Of a stretch of DNA of 64,000 nt, positions 12,720 through 22,964 are shown piece by piece; position 1 is the stretch's first letter, and every line of letters starts with the position of its first letter. Under the pieces are notes generated by a model. It saw only the letters and a program-made list of their open reading frames with translations. It was not told the origin of the DNA and searched no databases. Position numbers and translations under genes: made by a program. The DNA lies in contig OZ038473.1 of assembly GCA_964036295.1 (NCBI GenBank), positions 10,916,501-10,980,500 on the forward strand, written 5' to 3'. Origin of the DNA: Plumapathes pennacea. Taxonomy: Eukaryota > Cnidaria > Anthozoa > Antipatharia > Myriopathidae.

Positions 12720-12934
12720 CCATGGGCTGACATCATATTAAATTTTCCATGTAAGGCAACTATGACTATCAAAGCGTATCATTACATGTTTATTCTTGCA
12801 CGCGTAAAAGCCATTACAAGAGCCAATCCCTGCTTGACATTTGGACTGCATGAATAAATATGATATTTAATGAACACTTTTTTTATGGTCATGGTCACCT
12901 TACATGGTAAATTTAATATGATGTCAGCCCATGG
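12720..12934. mobile_element. MITE with ~45 bp TIRs (left arm)
   Basis: A 215 bp element bounded by ccatgggctgacatcatatt and its complement aatatgatgtcagcccatgg. The TIRs extend about 45 bp with small mismatches. No coding capacity. The copy at 16142-16356 is the same length, so the insertion predates the inverted duplication. Confidence 0.85.
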
Positions 12935-13104
12935 TACACAGCAAACTTTGCTGACGTCACAAATCCGACTCTTTAAATTTGAGGTCGCTACAGGGTGGTT
13001 GGATGGGCGGTAGTCGATGGGTGAGCGACATTCAACTAGCTGAGCGAATAGGGGGGTTAGGGGGCTTGGGGAGGATTTGTATATAAAGTTTTTAAAAACT
13101 TTTC

Positions 13105-13285
13105 TTTCAAGATTTTTTTTTTCAAGAAGATTATTTTGAACTTTTTATTAGCTTGTTCAAGAAACTTTTACAAGATTCTTTCAAGATTTTTTTTTTTTCA
13201 AGAAGATTATTTTGAACTCTTTATTAGATTCTTTGAAGATTTTTTTTTTTTCAAGAAGATTATTTTGAACTCTTTATTAGTTTGT
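13105..13285. repeat. T-rich direct repeats
   Basis: Three to four copies of a ~65 bp phrase: ttcaagatttttttttt then caagaagattattttgaact and tttattag. Mirrored at 15780-15970. Non-coding low-complexity sequence. Confidence 0.7.
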
Positions 13286-13439
13286 TCAAGAATCTTTACA
13301 AGATTGTACACTACCTGTGCTATACAAAGTATACTGCTACTAAACTGCTAAACTCTAAGGAGAACTGTTGTGGTCAGTTCTTTACTAATGTACACGTTTA
13401 CAACTACTCTGGAGGACTAACTTTCAACTACCTTCTTTA

Positions 13440-13925
13440 CAGCTTTGGTCGCCGCGGACTTCCTTCTTCGCTTCACGAATGTGCACTTCAATCACAGCAG
13501 TCAGGAACAGAAGATGTCTTCGCCGCGGACTTTGTTCTTCGCTTGACTAATGTGTAATTCACAGTAGCTGGAACAGAAGATGCCTTCGCCGCGGATTGCC
13601 GTCTTCGCTTGACGAATGTACACTTCACAGCAGTCAGGAACAGAAGATACCTTCGCTGCGGACTTCGTTCTTCGCTTGACGAATGTGTACTTCACAGTAG
13701 CAGAAACAGAAGATGCCTTCGCCGCGGATTGCCTTCTTCGCTTGACGAACGTGTACTTCACAATAACAGGAACAGAAGATGCCTTCGCAGCGGATTGCCT
13801 TCTTCGCTTGACGAACGTGTACTTCACAATAACAGGAACAGAAGATGCCTTCGCAGCGGATTGCCTTCTTCGCTTGACGAATGTGCACTTCGCAGCAGTC
13901 AGGAACACAAGATGTCTTCACTGAA
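13440..13925. repeat. 66 bp minisatellite (left arm)
   Basis: About seven units of 66 bp containing gaacagaagatgccttcgc, agcggattgccttcttcgct and tgacgaatgtgtacttcac. A 66 bp unit keeps several frames open on both strands (22-residue repeats), so the long frames here are best read as repeat artefacts. The mirror array (15290-15650) has fewer units, which accounts for most of the length difference between the arms. One degenerate unit lies in the spacer near 14830-14910. Confidence 0.85.
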
Positions 13926-14125
13926 CAGGAATACAGGTATGGAACACTGTTTAATCGATAAAGTTTACATGTACATGCCAAAATACTGAAGTATGAAACC
14001 GGCTGTGTCTGTGAGCGAAGAGAAACAAGGCGAATTTGAATATTTTCACGAACAGCCAAAAAATAAAACAATGAGACTAATTACACAAGGAAAAGCGCAC
14101 GTGCACTGTTGGGACTGATAAATTT

Positions 14126-14266
14126 ATGCCGTTGGACGACTGCTTCGCTTCTCTTTCAAGTTTCAAACGAAGTGCTGATAATTTTGAAGACACAATGTAT
14201 AATACCGGGATGGAATTAGCAATCGAACTTTCGAAAGAAGAGAAACAACAACACGCACAAAAATAA
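14126..14266 (+). CDS. Small ORF crossing palindrome boundary
   Basis: This 46-codon ORF starts MPLDDCFASLSSFKRSADNF and continues with an acidic/amphipathic stretch (ELAIELSKEEK). Amino-acid usage looks protein-like, though no family is recognised and no acceptor or Kozak signal decides the start. The arm boundary falls after SKEEK: this copy ends QQHAQK-stop, whereas the mirror copy (15086-14946) ends HLNFVD-stop. It may be an exon of a gene whose 3' part was replaced at the breakpoint. Confidence 0.4.
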   Translation: MPLDDCFASLSSFKRSADNFEDTMYNTGMELAIELSKEEKQQHAQK

Positions 14267-14966
14267 AATTAAGTATGTACTCACAGAAGCACAAAAGTTC
14301 AAACATTTGTAAATTGCTTGCCGACGATGTTGTCACTCGCTTTATATATGGAGTTCTAAATGTGGAAAATATTTTACTTGCAGCGCTCGTGATCCTGTCG
14401 TGTGCCATTTCAAAGTCGAAAAGAAGATCTTGCATGGCACAATTGGTAAGTAGGAAGCTTAGTACATGTACCTCAGCTGGTAATTGACCATTAAACTTTT
14501 CAGCCAGTTGTTCAATCATGCAACACAGGATTTCTTGTAGCTTATATTCACTGCAAAGATATGGATCCTGTTGTAAAAAAGTAGTAACACTGAGAGGGAC
14601 AAACTAAACTCGATCTTAAGGTCGCTGTAGTAGAACCCTTTCAATTCCAAACAACGGAATTAAAATTCTCCCAAAGATCCAAAAAGAAAATGTACACATG
14701 ATGTAGTGAGAATAGATATATCAATCAGCTAACTTGCAAGTAGTTAGTGCTGGTGTTGTACCCTGTACATGAGTAACCTTGCAGAATCTAGAAGGCGTCT
14801 ACACATGAAGGGCTAACTTCCAACTATCTACTTACAGCTTAGGTCGCCGCGGACAGTCTTCTTCGCTTGACGATTGAACACTTCGCAGCAGTCAGGAACA
14901 GAAGATGCCTTCACTAAAAACGAATTGAAAAATATAGAACACTAGTTAATCGACAAAGTTTAGATG
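14249..14966. other. Palindrome spacer with candidate exons
   Basis: This ~718 bp unique core contains two exon-like segments on opposite strands. On the minus strand 14567-14472 (after ttacaacag, before gag|gtacat) reads 32 codons starting DPYLCSEYKLQEILCC. On the plus strand 14384-14445 (after acttgcag, before attg|gtaagt) reads about 20 codons including DPVVCHFKVEKKILHG. Neither is recognised. A partial MITE of the CCCTTTCACTCC family (14636-14760) and a degenerate 66 bp minisatellite unit (14830-14910) fill the rest. Confidence 0.4.
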
Positions 14967-15086
14967 TTTCTCTTCTTTAGAAAGTTCGATTGCTAATTCC
15001 ATCCCGGTATTATACATTGTGTCTTCAAAATTATCAGCACTTCGTTTGAAACTTGAAAGAGAAGCGAAGCAGTCGTCCAACGGCAT
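14946..15086 (-). CDS. Small ORF, mirror copy of the left-arm one
   Basis: Starts MPLDDCFASLSSFKRSADNF like the plus-strand ORF at 14126-14266, and is identical through SKEEK. It then diverges at the inner end of the right arm to HLNFVD-stop. The same total length (46 codons) is coincidental. Function unknown. Confidence 0.4.
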   Translation of the reverse strand: MPLDDCFASLSSFKRSADNFEDTMYNTGMELAIELSKEEKHLNFVD

Positions 15087-15289
15087 AAATTTATCAGTCC
15101 CAACAGTGCACGTGCGCTTTTCCTTGTGTAATTAGTCTCATTGTTTTATTTTTTGGCTGTTCGTGAAAATATTCAAATTCGCCTTGTTTCTCTTCGCTCA
15201 CAGAAACAGCCGGTTTCATACTTCAGTATTTTGGCATGTACATGTAAACTTTATCGATTAAACAGTGTTCCATACCTGTATTCCTTTTC

Positions 15290-15650
15290 AGTGAAGACAT
15301 CTTGTGTTCCTGACTGCTGCGAAGTGCACATTCGTCAAGCGAAGAAGGCAATCCGCTGCGAAGGCATCTTCTGTTCCTGTTATTGTGAAGTACACATTCG
15401 TCAAGCGAAGAACGAAGTCCGCGGCGAAGGTATCTTCTGTTCCTGACTGCTGTGAAGTGTACATTCGTCAAGCGAAGACGGCAATCCGCGGCGAAGGCAT
15501 CTTCTGTTCCAGCTACTGTGAATTACACATTAGTCAAGCGAAGAACAAAGTCCGCGGCGAAGACATCTTCTGTTCCTGACTGCTGTGATTGAAGTGCACA
15601 TTCGTGAAGCGAAGAAGGAAGTCCGCGGCGACCAAAGCTGTAAAGAAGGT
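15290..15650. repeat. 66 bp minisatellite (right arm)
   Basis: Mirror of 13440-13925 with about five units instead of about seven. The phrase gaagcgaagaaggcaatccgc repeats in reverse orientation to the left array. Confidence 0.8.
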
Positions 15651-16141
15651 AGTTGAAAGTTAGTCCTCCAGAGTAGTTGTAAACGTGTACATTAGTAAAG
15701 AACTGACCACAACAGTTCTCCTTAGAGTTTAGCAGTTTAGTAGCAGTATACTTTGTATAGCACAGGTAGTGTACAATCTTGTAAAGATTCTTGAACAAAC
15801 TAATAAAGAGTTCAAAATAATCTTCTTGAAAAAAAAAATCTTCAAAGAATCTAATAAAGAGTTCAAAATAATCTTCTTGAAAAAAAAAAATCTTGAAAGA
15901 ATCTTGTAAAAGTTTCTTGAACAAGCTAATAAAAAGTTCAAAATAATCTTCTTGAAAAAAAAATCTTGAAAGAAAAGTTTTTAAAAACTTTATATACAAA
16001 TCCTCCCCAAGCCCCCTAACCCCCCTATTCGCTCAGCTAGTTGAATGTCGCTCACCCATCGACTACCGCCCATCCAACCACCCTGTAGCGACCTCAAATT
16101 TAAAGAGTCGGATTTGTGACGTCAGCAAAGTTTGCTGTGTA

Positions 16142-16356
16142 CCATGGGCTGACATCATATTAAATTTACCATGTAAGGTGACCATGACCATAAAAAAAGT
16201 GTTCATTAAATATCATATTTATTCATGCAGTCCAAATGTCAAGCAGGGATTGGCTCTTGTAATGGCTTTTACGCGTGCAAGAATAAACATGTAATGATAC
16301 GCTTTGATAGTCATAGTTGCCTTACATGGAAAATTTAATATGATGTCAGCCCATGG
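16142..16356. mobile_element. MITE with ~45 bp TIRs (right arm)
   Basis: Mirror copy of the 12720-12934 element, bounded by ccatgggctgacatcatatt and aatatgatgtcagcccatgg, 215 bp. Confidence 0.85.
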
Positions 16357-16499
16357 TTACATGGACAATAAATTAAAGACAAGACGAGACAATCTTTATT
16401 CGCACTCGCATATTACAATTAATTTTACAAGTACCGTCAAATATTCCTACAGAGAAGAGCGCAACTGCTTAGAAATAGCTTAGAAGAGCTAATAGATTG

Positions 16500-17310
16500 C
16501 TGAACGTTAGAGTATTCTGCGTTTAAAACACAAGTTTTCGTAAAATCTTACAATGTACACAAGTAGCGATTTATAAATATTCTGCACTCAAGATACAAGT
16601 CTTCTTAAAAATACAATGCACATGAGTTGCGACGTATAAATGTTTTGCGATCGAGATACAAATCTTCGTGAAATCCTACAATGTACACGGTCAGCGACGT
16701 TTAAATTTTCTGCGCTCAAAATACGAAACGTAGCGTTCAAAATGCAAGTCTTCGGAAAATCCTACAACGTACCCGATTAGCGACGAAAAAATATTCTGCG
16801 CTCAGAATACGATACGTAAAATCCTACAATGCACACGACTAGCGACGTACGAGTATTCTGCGTTGAAAATGCAAGTCTGTAAAGTCCTACAATGCACACG
16901 ATAAGCAATGTATAAATAGACTTCGCTCGAGATAGAAGTCCTACACGACTAGCGACGTACGAGTATTCTGCGTTGAAAATGCAAGTCTGTAAAGTCCTAC
17001 AATGCACACGATAAGCAATGTATAAATAGACTTCGCTCGAGATAGAAGTCCTACACGGCTAGCGACGTACGAGTATTCTGCGTTCAAAATGCAAGTCTTC
17101 GTAAAATCCTACAATGCACGCGACAAGCGACGTACGAGTATTCTGCGTTTAAATCGTAAATTCCTACATGACTAGCGACGTACGAGTCTGCAGCGCTCAA
17201 GATACAAATAATCGTAAAAACCTGCAATGTACACAAGTAGCGATGTATAAATATTTTGCGATTAAGATACAAGTCTTCTGCGTACAAGATACAAGTCTTC
17301 GTAAAGTCTT
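16500..17310. repeat. ~65 bp minisatellite array (right arm)
   Basis: Mirror of 11790-12600: units containing agcgacgtacgagtattctgc and gcaagtcttcgtaaaatcct. Confidence 0.85.
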
Positions 17311-18088
17311 ACAATGCACACGAACATAAAGCTTTCACTGGTACAAACCAAAACTCCAAAGGAATTCAAAAAGACGGGTTTGAAGAGAACCTATCCGTTT
17401 TAATTCACGCACAAATTTTATCAATGAAAAAGTCGGGTTTTACCAGGTTGAAAATATGCGCGCAAAAATATCGAACATCTCACTATTTCTGGAAAGCTCA
17501 TTCTAATAAAAACAAAAACAAAATTAGCTAACCTGTTTCCATACAGTTCCAATGACCAAGAATACAACGACTTGAATTATTCTTCAACGTTCATGTCTGA
17601 GGTCACAGAAAGACGACTTTCCAGCAACAAAAGTCCTTGTGAAATTGCCAACCGAGTCCACATAAGGAAGCGTGAAGTCTAAGAGTTCCACAAAGATACC
17701 ACTAGTGTTTTTGGGACTTCTAACTTGATCTCTGGAGAAAAAAAATATCGTCACTAAAATGCAATCCAGTTGAAACAAACAGACGAAGAAAATATGCAAG
17801 GGACACCAACGCTTTTCATAAAAACCACCCGAGTCCAACCACGAATCTCACTGTTGTTTGTAGACGTCGAACTCTATTCTTGTCGAACCAATAGAAGCTT
17901 TAACCTAAAGTTACACTATTTCACTGGTAATAAAAATAACACACGAACGAAAACAGGACCGAGCTCTTCTGAATTTAGTTCGATCGAAGAAGACTACATT
18001 CAAACGCGAATTTCTCGCAAATTGTTCATTGACACGTATTTCCGTATTTCGTTTGTGTACTGCACAAGTTGAAGCAATTACCACTCAC

Positions 18089-18332
18089 CAGAAAGGCAGA
18101 CCTTCCATGAACTCCTCTGGTTTGAACTGTTCGTCAATAAAGCTCTGCGGAAACGAAGAACACGTGTTGTTACTAACGGTCTTCAGGCGAGGATAAATAC
18201 AAGACCCAGGAGGCTGTTTGGCAAGAAATACTTTCACGAGGCATAGAGCAGTTTGACTTTAGCTTAGGAACAGCAACATTTATCCATAAACCAAGCAATA
18301 CTCACCGAAAAACCTAAACTTTCGTTCGACAT
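18089..18332 (-). CDS. Possible two-exon gene start (right arm)
   Basis: Mirror of 10752-10995. Exon 18332-18306 reads MSNESLGFS and ends at tcg|gtgagt. Exon 18144-18089 follows tttccgcag and reads SFIDEQFKPEEFMEGLPF, ending ctg|gtgagt. Compared with the left arm it has Pro for Gln and Glu for Lys; both changes are non-synonymous. The same problem as in the left arm applies: no downstream exon extends the frame. Function unknown. Confidence 0.35.
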
Positions 18333-19409
18333 GTCCGCTCAGCTCAGATTCAAATTGATGAATAAAAATGCAAATTCGTGAGTTGGCGCGCGTGCACATG
18401 GAATGTAAAATCCTTACATTCGAGTGGCATAGGTAGATTAGCATAGCACTGCCAGGCAGTTCTTTGGCATAACATTATTTTGCATTACACAACGACACTG
18501 CACGCGACAGACCAAAAGCAGAGCATATCCGCCTCGGAAGGGTTCGCCGCTTCTCTTTCTCAGCCGTACTACACGTGCCAGTCGCACCCATACCCTGCTC
18601 CTACTCAAATAGTGTCACGCCCTCAGTTTTACGATTCTCTGACTATCTTTTTGCAGTGCCTTACAGGAAGGTTGCACCTGTTTCTGATACAAACTAGGAA
18701 AGACTTCGCGTTTAAAATGGTCACATTTTGGCCAGGATGTGGCCAGATTTTCGAAGCTTCATACGAAGTCCTTGTAACTCAGATTATGCAAAAACATATT
18801 GAAGTCCGAGAATTCATAACTATGGATCGCTGTCGAACGCAGACTTTCACGGAAGAGCAACACTAAGATGCTCAATGAATGAAAAGAACTGCATGTACCA
18901 ATATAACAATAGTTCGGGACTGTCAGATAAATGTATGTGGACTACTTATTGTTGTGATACCTTGGCCAAAATTCATCCAATTTGTACGCCGATTCCTTCC
19001 TATGTGTAGGCTGGCAAAAAATCCCCCCCCCCCCCCGAAAAAGTGGTAAGGCGGCACATCAGGGTGACAGACGGTCACAGCAAGGTGACAGACGGTCACA
19101 TCAGGTTGAGTAATCCTGGTCTTAGTCTTTACTTGCCGAAGGCGGACCAAGTATTAAAATGGGAAGATTTTTTTTATTGGGATCGAGAATTGGCTAACGC
19201 TGATTGGTTGGGGCGCTGGTCAGTGATGTCATTTTTTTCCATGAATACTGTCATGAGTTAGAAATATTAATGATGTATTGAAATCAGTGAAACAATATGA
19301 AATAGAATTGCACAACTTCGCAATGTAGAGAAATGTACGATGAAACAAATGCTCAGAACTTTGAGAACGTGAAGACACAATCTGAACGAAGGAGCTGGAA
19401 AAAGATCGT

Positions 19410-20275
19410 GATTAGTGACGTTATAAAAATTCCGCGCTCACGATACAAGTCTTCATAAGAACTAAAAAATCACAAGTAGCGATGTCTAAATATATTGCAC
19501 TTTCGATGCAAGCCTTCATAAGCACCAGTAAATCACGAGACCGACGTATACATATTTGCGCTTTCGATACAAGTCATCATAAGAACCAGAGATTTACGAG
19601 TAGTGACGTATAAATACTCTGCACTCAGGATACAAGTCTTTGTAGAAACCTACAATGTGCACGAGTAGCGATGTATATTGTGCACTCAAGATGAAAGTCT
19701 TCGTAAAAGCCTACAGTGTATAACACAAGTAGCGACGTATAAATAATCCGAGCTATGGATACAAGTCTTCGAAAAAGTACAAAGTACAAATATTCTGCGC
19801 TCAAGATGTAAGTCCTCGTAAAAGCCTACAATGTACACGAGTAGCGATGTATAAATATTCTGCGCTCAACATACAAGTCTTGCAGTAAATCGGCGCTTCG
19901 GATATAAGTCTTCATAAGAAGTACAAAGTTCACGAGTAGCGATGTATAATTATTCTGCGCTCAACATACAAGTCTTACAGTAAAATCCGCGCTATGGATA
20001 CAAGTCTTCATAAAAAGTACAAGGTTCACGAGCAGCGACGTATAAATAGTCTGCGCTCAAGATACAAGTCCTCGTAAAAGCCTTCAATGTATACAGGTCG
20101 CGACCTATAAATAATCCGAGCGCATGGTACAAGTCATCATAACAACTAGAGATTCACAAGTAGCGATGTATGAATACTTCGCGCTTTCACGATATAAGTC
20201 TTTATGAAAACTAGATATTCACAAGTAGCGGCGTATAAACATTCGGCGCTCAAGATACATGTCCTCCAACACATT
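19410..20275. repeat. Diverged ~65 bp minisatellite outside palindrome
   Basis: About twelve loose units with gcgatgtataaatattctgcg, ctcaagatacaagtcttc and ataagaactag/gtacaaagttcacgagtag. It has the same family and orientation as the right-arm array but is clearly older and more divergent. It starts within a few bases of the arm end. Confidence 0.8.
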
Positions 20276-20784
20276 TGCTTTCTGCAAATGAATTATATAA
20301 ACAAACACAGTTGTGTGAAAACTTCTTTTTTCGATATACTGTACAGACACCACACTCCTTACTGTAGGTTTGCGTAGACCAACGCGGAACATTCTCAAAT
20401 TTTCGTGAAGCAGATTGAAAAATGCGCACCGCAAATATCTTGGGTTTAGCGTATGTTCTGGATGACTGTTCACGAGTAATGTTTGCGTCATGTTTCAAAA
20501 CATCAGCCCCTATGTTCTGCAAGTCGCGCACTGGAAAAAATATACGTTATCTGATGGGCTCCTCACGTTGTAAAATTATAGAAATGGATTAATGTTAGAT
20601 GTTCGGATAAAATGCGTAGGCCTCTTTAAAAACAGAATATTTACGGCGATTATTGCGTTATTACCAGAACACCAGAAAGTTATGAAAAAATCTCTCTAAA
20701 ATCACACAAGCGAGTCTCGTGGACAGTTGAAAATCACCTTGAACAAAGAGAAACTAAACAAATCTCATTTTCTATTACTCTCAG
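20276..20784. other. No supported feature
   Basis: Frames are short and no motif is recognised. The segment ends at an acceptor-like tract (tctattactctcag) leading into the candidate exon at 20785. Confidence 0.4.
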
Positions 20785-21796
20785 GTTGTGGCGGAAGTCG
20801 AAGCTGCGCAGGCGCTGTTGCTGCTATCTCAACCTGTTTCTGAACGACCGCCAATAGAAATGCAATACCCCACTAAACCCAGCATGACCAGGCGGCCGGA
20901 TGATTACATAGTAAATTATAAGAAATAAGGGGTGGCAAGCAGCTGTCTTTGAAGAAATGTCATAGACTTGGCCTTGTTGTCTGGGACATTCAAATTTCAA
21001 CCTTTCCAGATTCGTCCAAATCCACACTTCACACAAGGCACACATGTACATTGATAGGTCATGGTATATTGTATGTTTCTTGTTCATGCATCTGACTTGA
21101 AATTGAATAAAACAGTTGAACAAAGAAAAAAATGTACATATCTGTAATTAGATGAATATGAGCAAAAATATGTATTGAGGAATAGAGGCTGAAAATTCTG
21201 TTACAGTTTCTAGAAACAAGCTATTTTTTTACTCTACTGTTTTTGTACTGTACAGTTGCTTAATATGTGTTTTTCTTTCTAGGATGAGGAGGATGCGTAC
21301 ATTCTGTACTTGCGGCTGATCGATTGCTTCAAACCCCCTGCCACCCGGCAGGCCTCCTTTGATCTTGGGAGACTGGCTGGGTGAAGGTTCCCGAGCCCAA
21401 GGTGCCAAAGCCTCCAAGATCAAAGAGTGCTCGAAAGAGACGGCGTCGGGTGACTGCTGAGAAGAGTGCAAAGAAACAGCAAGCTGCCAGTGAAAGATCT
21501 ACCACTGATCAGAGTCAACCACCTCAAGTATCTGATGAAGTTGGAGCAGCAAGTCAGCAGCAAGCTGTCAGCCACCAAAGGTCTACCACTGACCATATTC
21601 AACCACAACAACTCTCTGATACAGAGGGTGTGAGGCAGCAGCAAGCTGACAACAAGCAAAGATGCAGCACCAGCAGAAAGCGACCACACAAGGCCAACAA
21701 TGACCATGAGAAAGAGGGTGCCAGTCAACCACCCAGTGCTAAGAGACCACGCACTCAAAGATCAATCAGGCCACCACAGAGACTGAACTTGTAGAC
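20785..21796 (+). pseudogene. Possible gene 3' fragment with basic tail
   Basis: Three protein-like pieces follow each other. 20785-20928 (after ttactctcag) reads VVAEVEAAQALLLLSQPVSE and ends at TAA. 21283-21384 (after tttctttctag) reads DEEDAYILYLRLIDCFKPPA and ends at TGA. The overlapping frame 21381-21794 then runs 137 codons of a basic, Gln/Ser-rich, nuclear-looking tail (SKSARKRRRRVTAEKSAKK; later SAKRPRTQRS) with two to three imperfect ~27-residue repeats around STTD..QP.Q(V/L)SD. A one-base shift separates the last two, suggesting a frameshifted gene end or a missed small intron. No family recognised; it could be transposon-derived. Confidence 0.4.
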
Positions 21797-22702
21797 TATT
21801 CCATAACAAATTGAGATTTAGGTTAATAGTACTGTCAGAGGAAATAATCAGCAAAATTTGTGAGATATTATAGAGCAGAAAGACAATTTTTGTACAGAAA
21901 TGAATGTAACCACTGTACAGTGAATACTACTAAATATATAAATTTACTGTACTCTATCTTTGGAGTCCTGCATAGCAATCTTGAGAGAGCCATACACTAT
22001 GTCACAAGAGATAATGATGCATTAGATTGCACAGATGCATTGACCTCCTTCGTCTGAGGCCCAAACAAGGGCTGAAAAAATGCACTGGTCAAGAAAACTT
22101 TTTGTATATGAGCCAATCTTTATAAGAATCATCTGCAAATCCTGATTTCTGTATCAATATTCCTCAGACACAATGTTGTCTATATTCCCAAATCTAAGCT
22201 CTCAAAATTGATGATTTTTGGAGAAAACAATATAGTGTTCTCAACAAATGCTTTCAAATCAGCCCCTGCAATTCGTGAAATATTCTTATATTAGGACATC
22301 AAACAAAACCAACCTTTCTACAGACTTGCTCAGTCCTTGCTGCTATTCGTGTCCACATGAAACTGTCCAGCCTTTTTACGTTGCCCCCATGGTCCACAGC
22401 AACCTCATACTGTGTTGTCGTGTTGTGTTTGTCCCCATTTTTTTCCATGTTGCTCTACAAAATTAATGAAGGTACAGAATATGTATAGATGCATTGCCAG
22501 AAATCGTGGACAAGATGGCGAACGCGCGTGTGCAATGCAAGCGTAATGGTGTCGATACAGCATAAGAAAATGTATGAGAATGTTCAAATTTCGCAAATAT
22601 ATCATTATACATATTAGATTTCCACAGTGCCAGCATCTAAACTTGATGAGGGTCGATCTAACAACATAAATAACACAAAAGCAGGTGTACTGAAACGGAG
22701 GC
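21797..22702. other. No supported gene
   Basis: 3' flank of the fragment above. AT-rich, with short frames only. Confidence 0.4.
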
Positions 22703-22964
22703 CTACCCACTTCCCGAGACGAGTGCATTTTCTGCCTGTTTCTCTCCACTTTTCCCATACATTTCCTTATAATCTGCCTCAAATGGCTTCCAGTATTCGT
22801 CAACTAACGGGAGAGCACGACTATGTAGTTCAAGTGCCAGCATCTGAATATGTTCAAGAGTGTTCGATGTCTTCAAATCGTTCGTAAAAGGCCTGATAAT
22901 TCCACGCCAAAGCTCTTCCACAGACGTACTTTTATCCGAAATTTATCATGAAATCGGCCGCCAT
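22703..22964 (-). pseudogene. Possible short gene/exon with early frameshift
   Basis: An ATG at 22964 in a strong context (aacATGGCGGCC) reads MAADFMINFG then TAA. One frame over, 22921-22703 is open and protein-like: VEELWRGIIRPFTNDLKTSN, later EADYKEMYGKSGEKQAE, ending GSG-stop; a possible donor (agtgg|gtaggc) sits just before the stop. A single-base shift near 22935 would join the two. No family recognised. It could be a real first exon with a sequencing error, or a decayed gene. Confidence 0.35.

Larger units (their letters stand above)
9683..14248. repeat. Left arm of ~9.7 kb palindrome
   Basis: The sequence from ccagctccttcgttcagatt (about 9684) to aagaagagaaaca (about 14248) is repeated in reverse complement at 14967-19400 with very few differences. 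Proof by eye: minus-strand frame 11545-11820 and plus-strand frame 17256-17531 encode the same 91 residues, and the MITE, the minisatellites and the small ORFs appear in mirror order. The arms are not identical: the 66 bp array has more units here, and the exon at 10940-10995 differs at two residues from its mirror copy. Confidence 0.93.
14967..19400. repeat. Right arm of ~9.7 kb palindrome
   Basis: Reverse complement of 9683-14248. Its outer end (gaaggagctggaa, ~19400) abuts a third minisatellite array of the family found inside the arms. It is about 130 bp shorter than the left arm, mainly because the 66 bp array has fewer units. Confidence 0.93.

Noticed and set aside
13501-14071. Long frames on both strands with 22-residue repeats
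   Set aside because: Product of the 66 bp minisatellite, which keeps several frames open; no splice sites, start context or family support.
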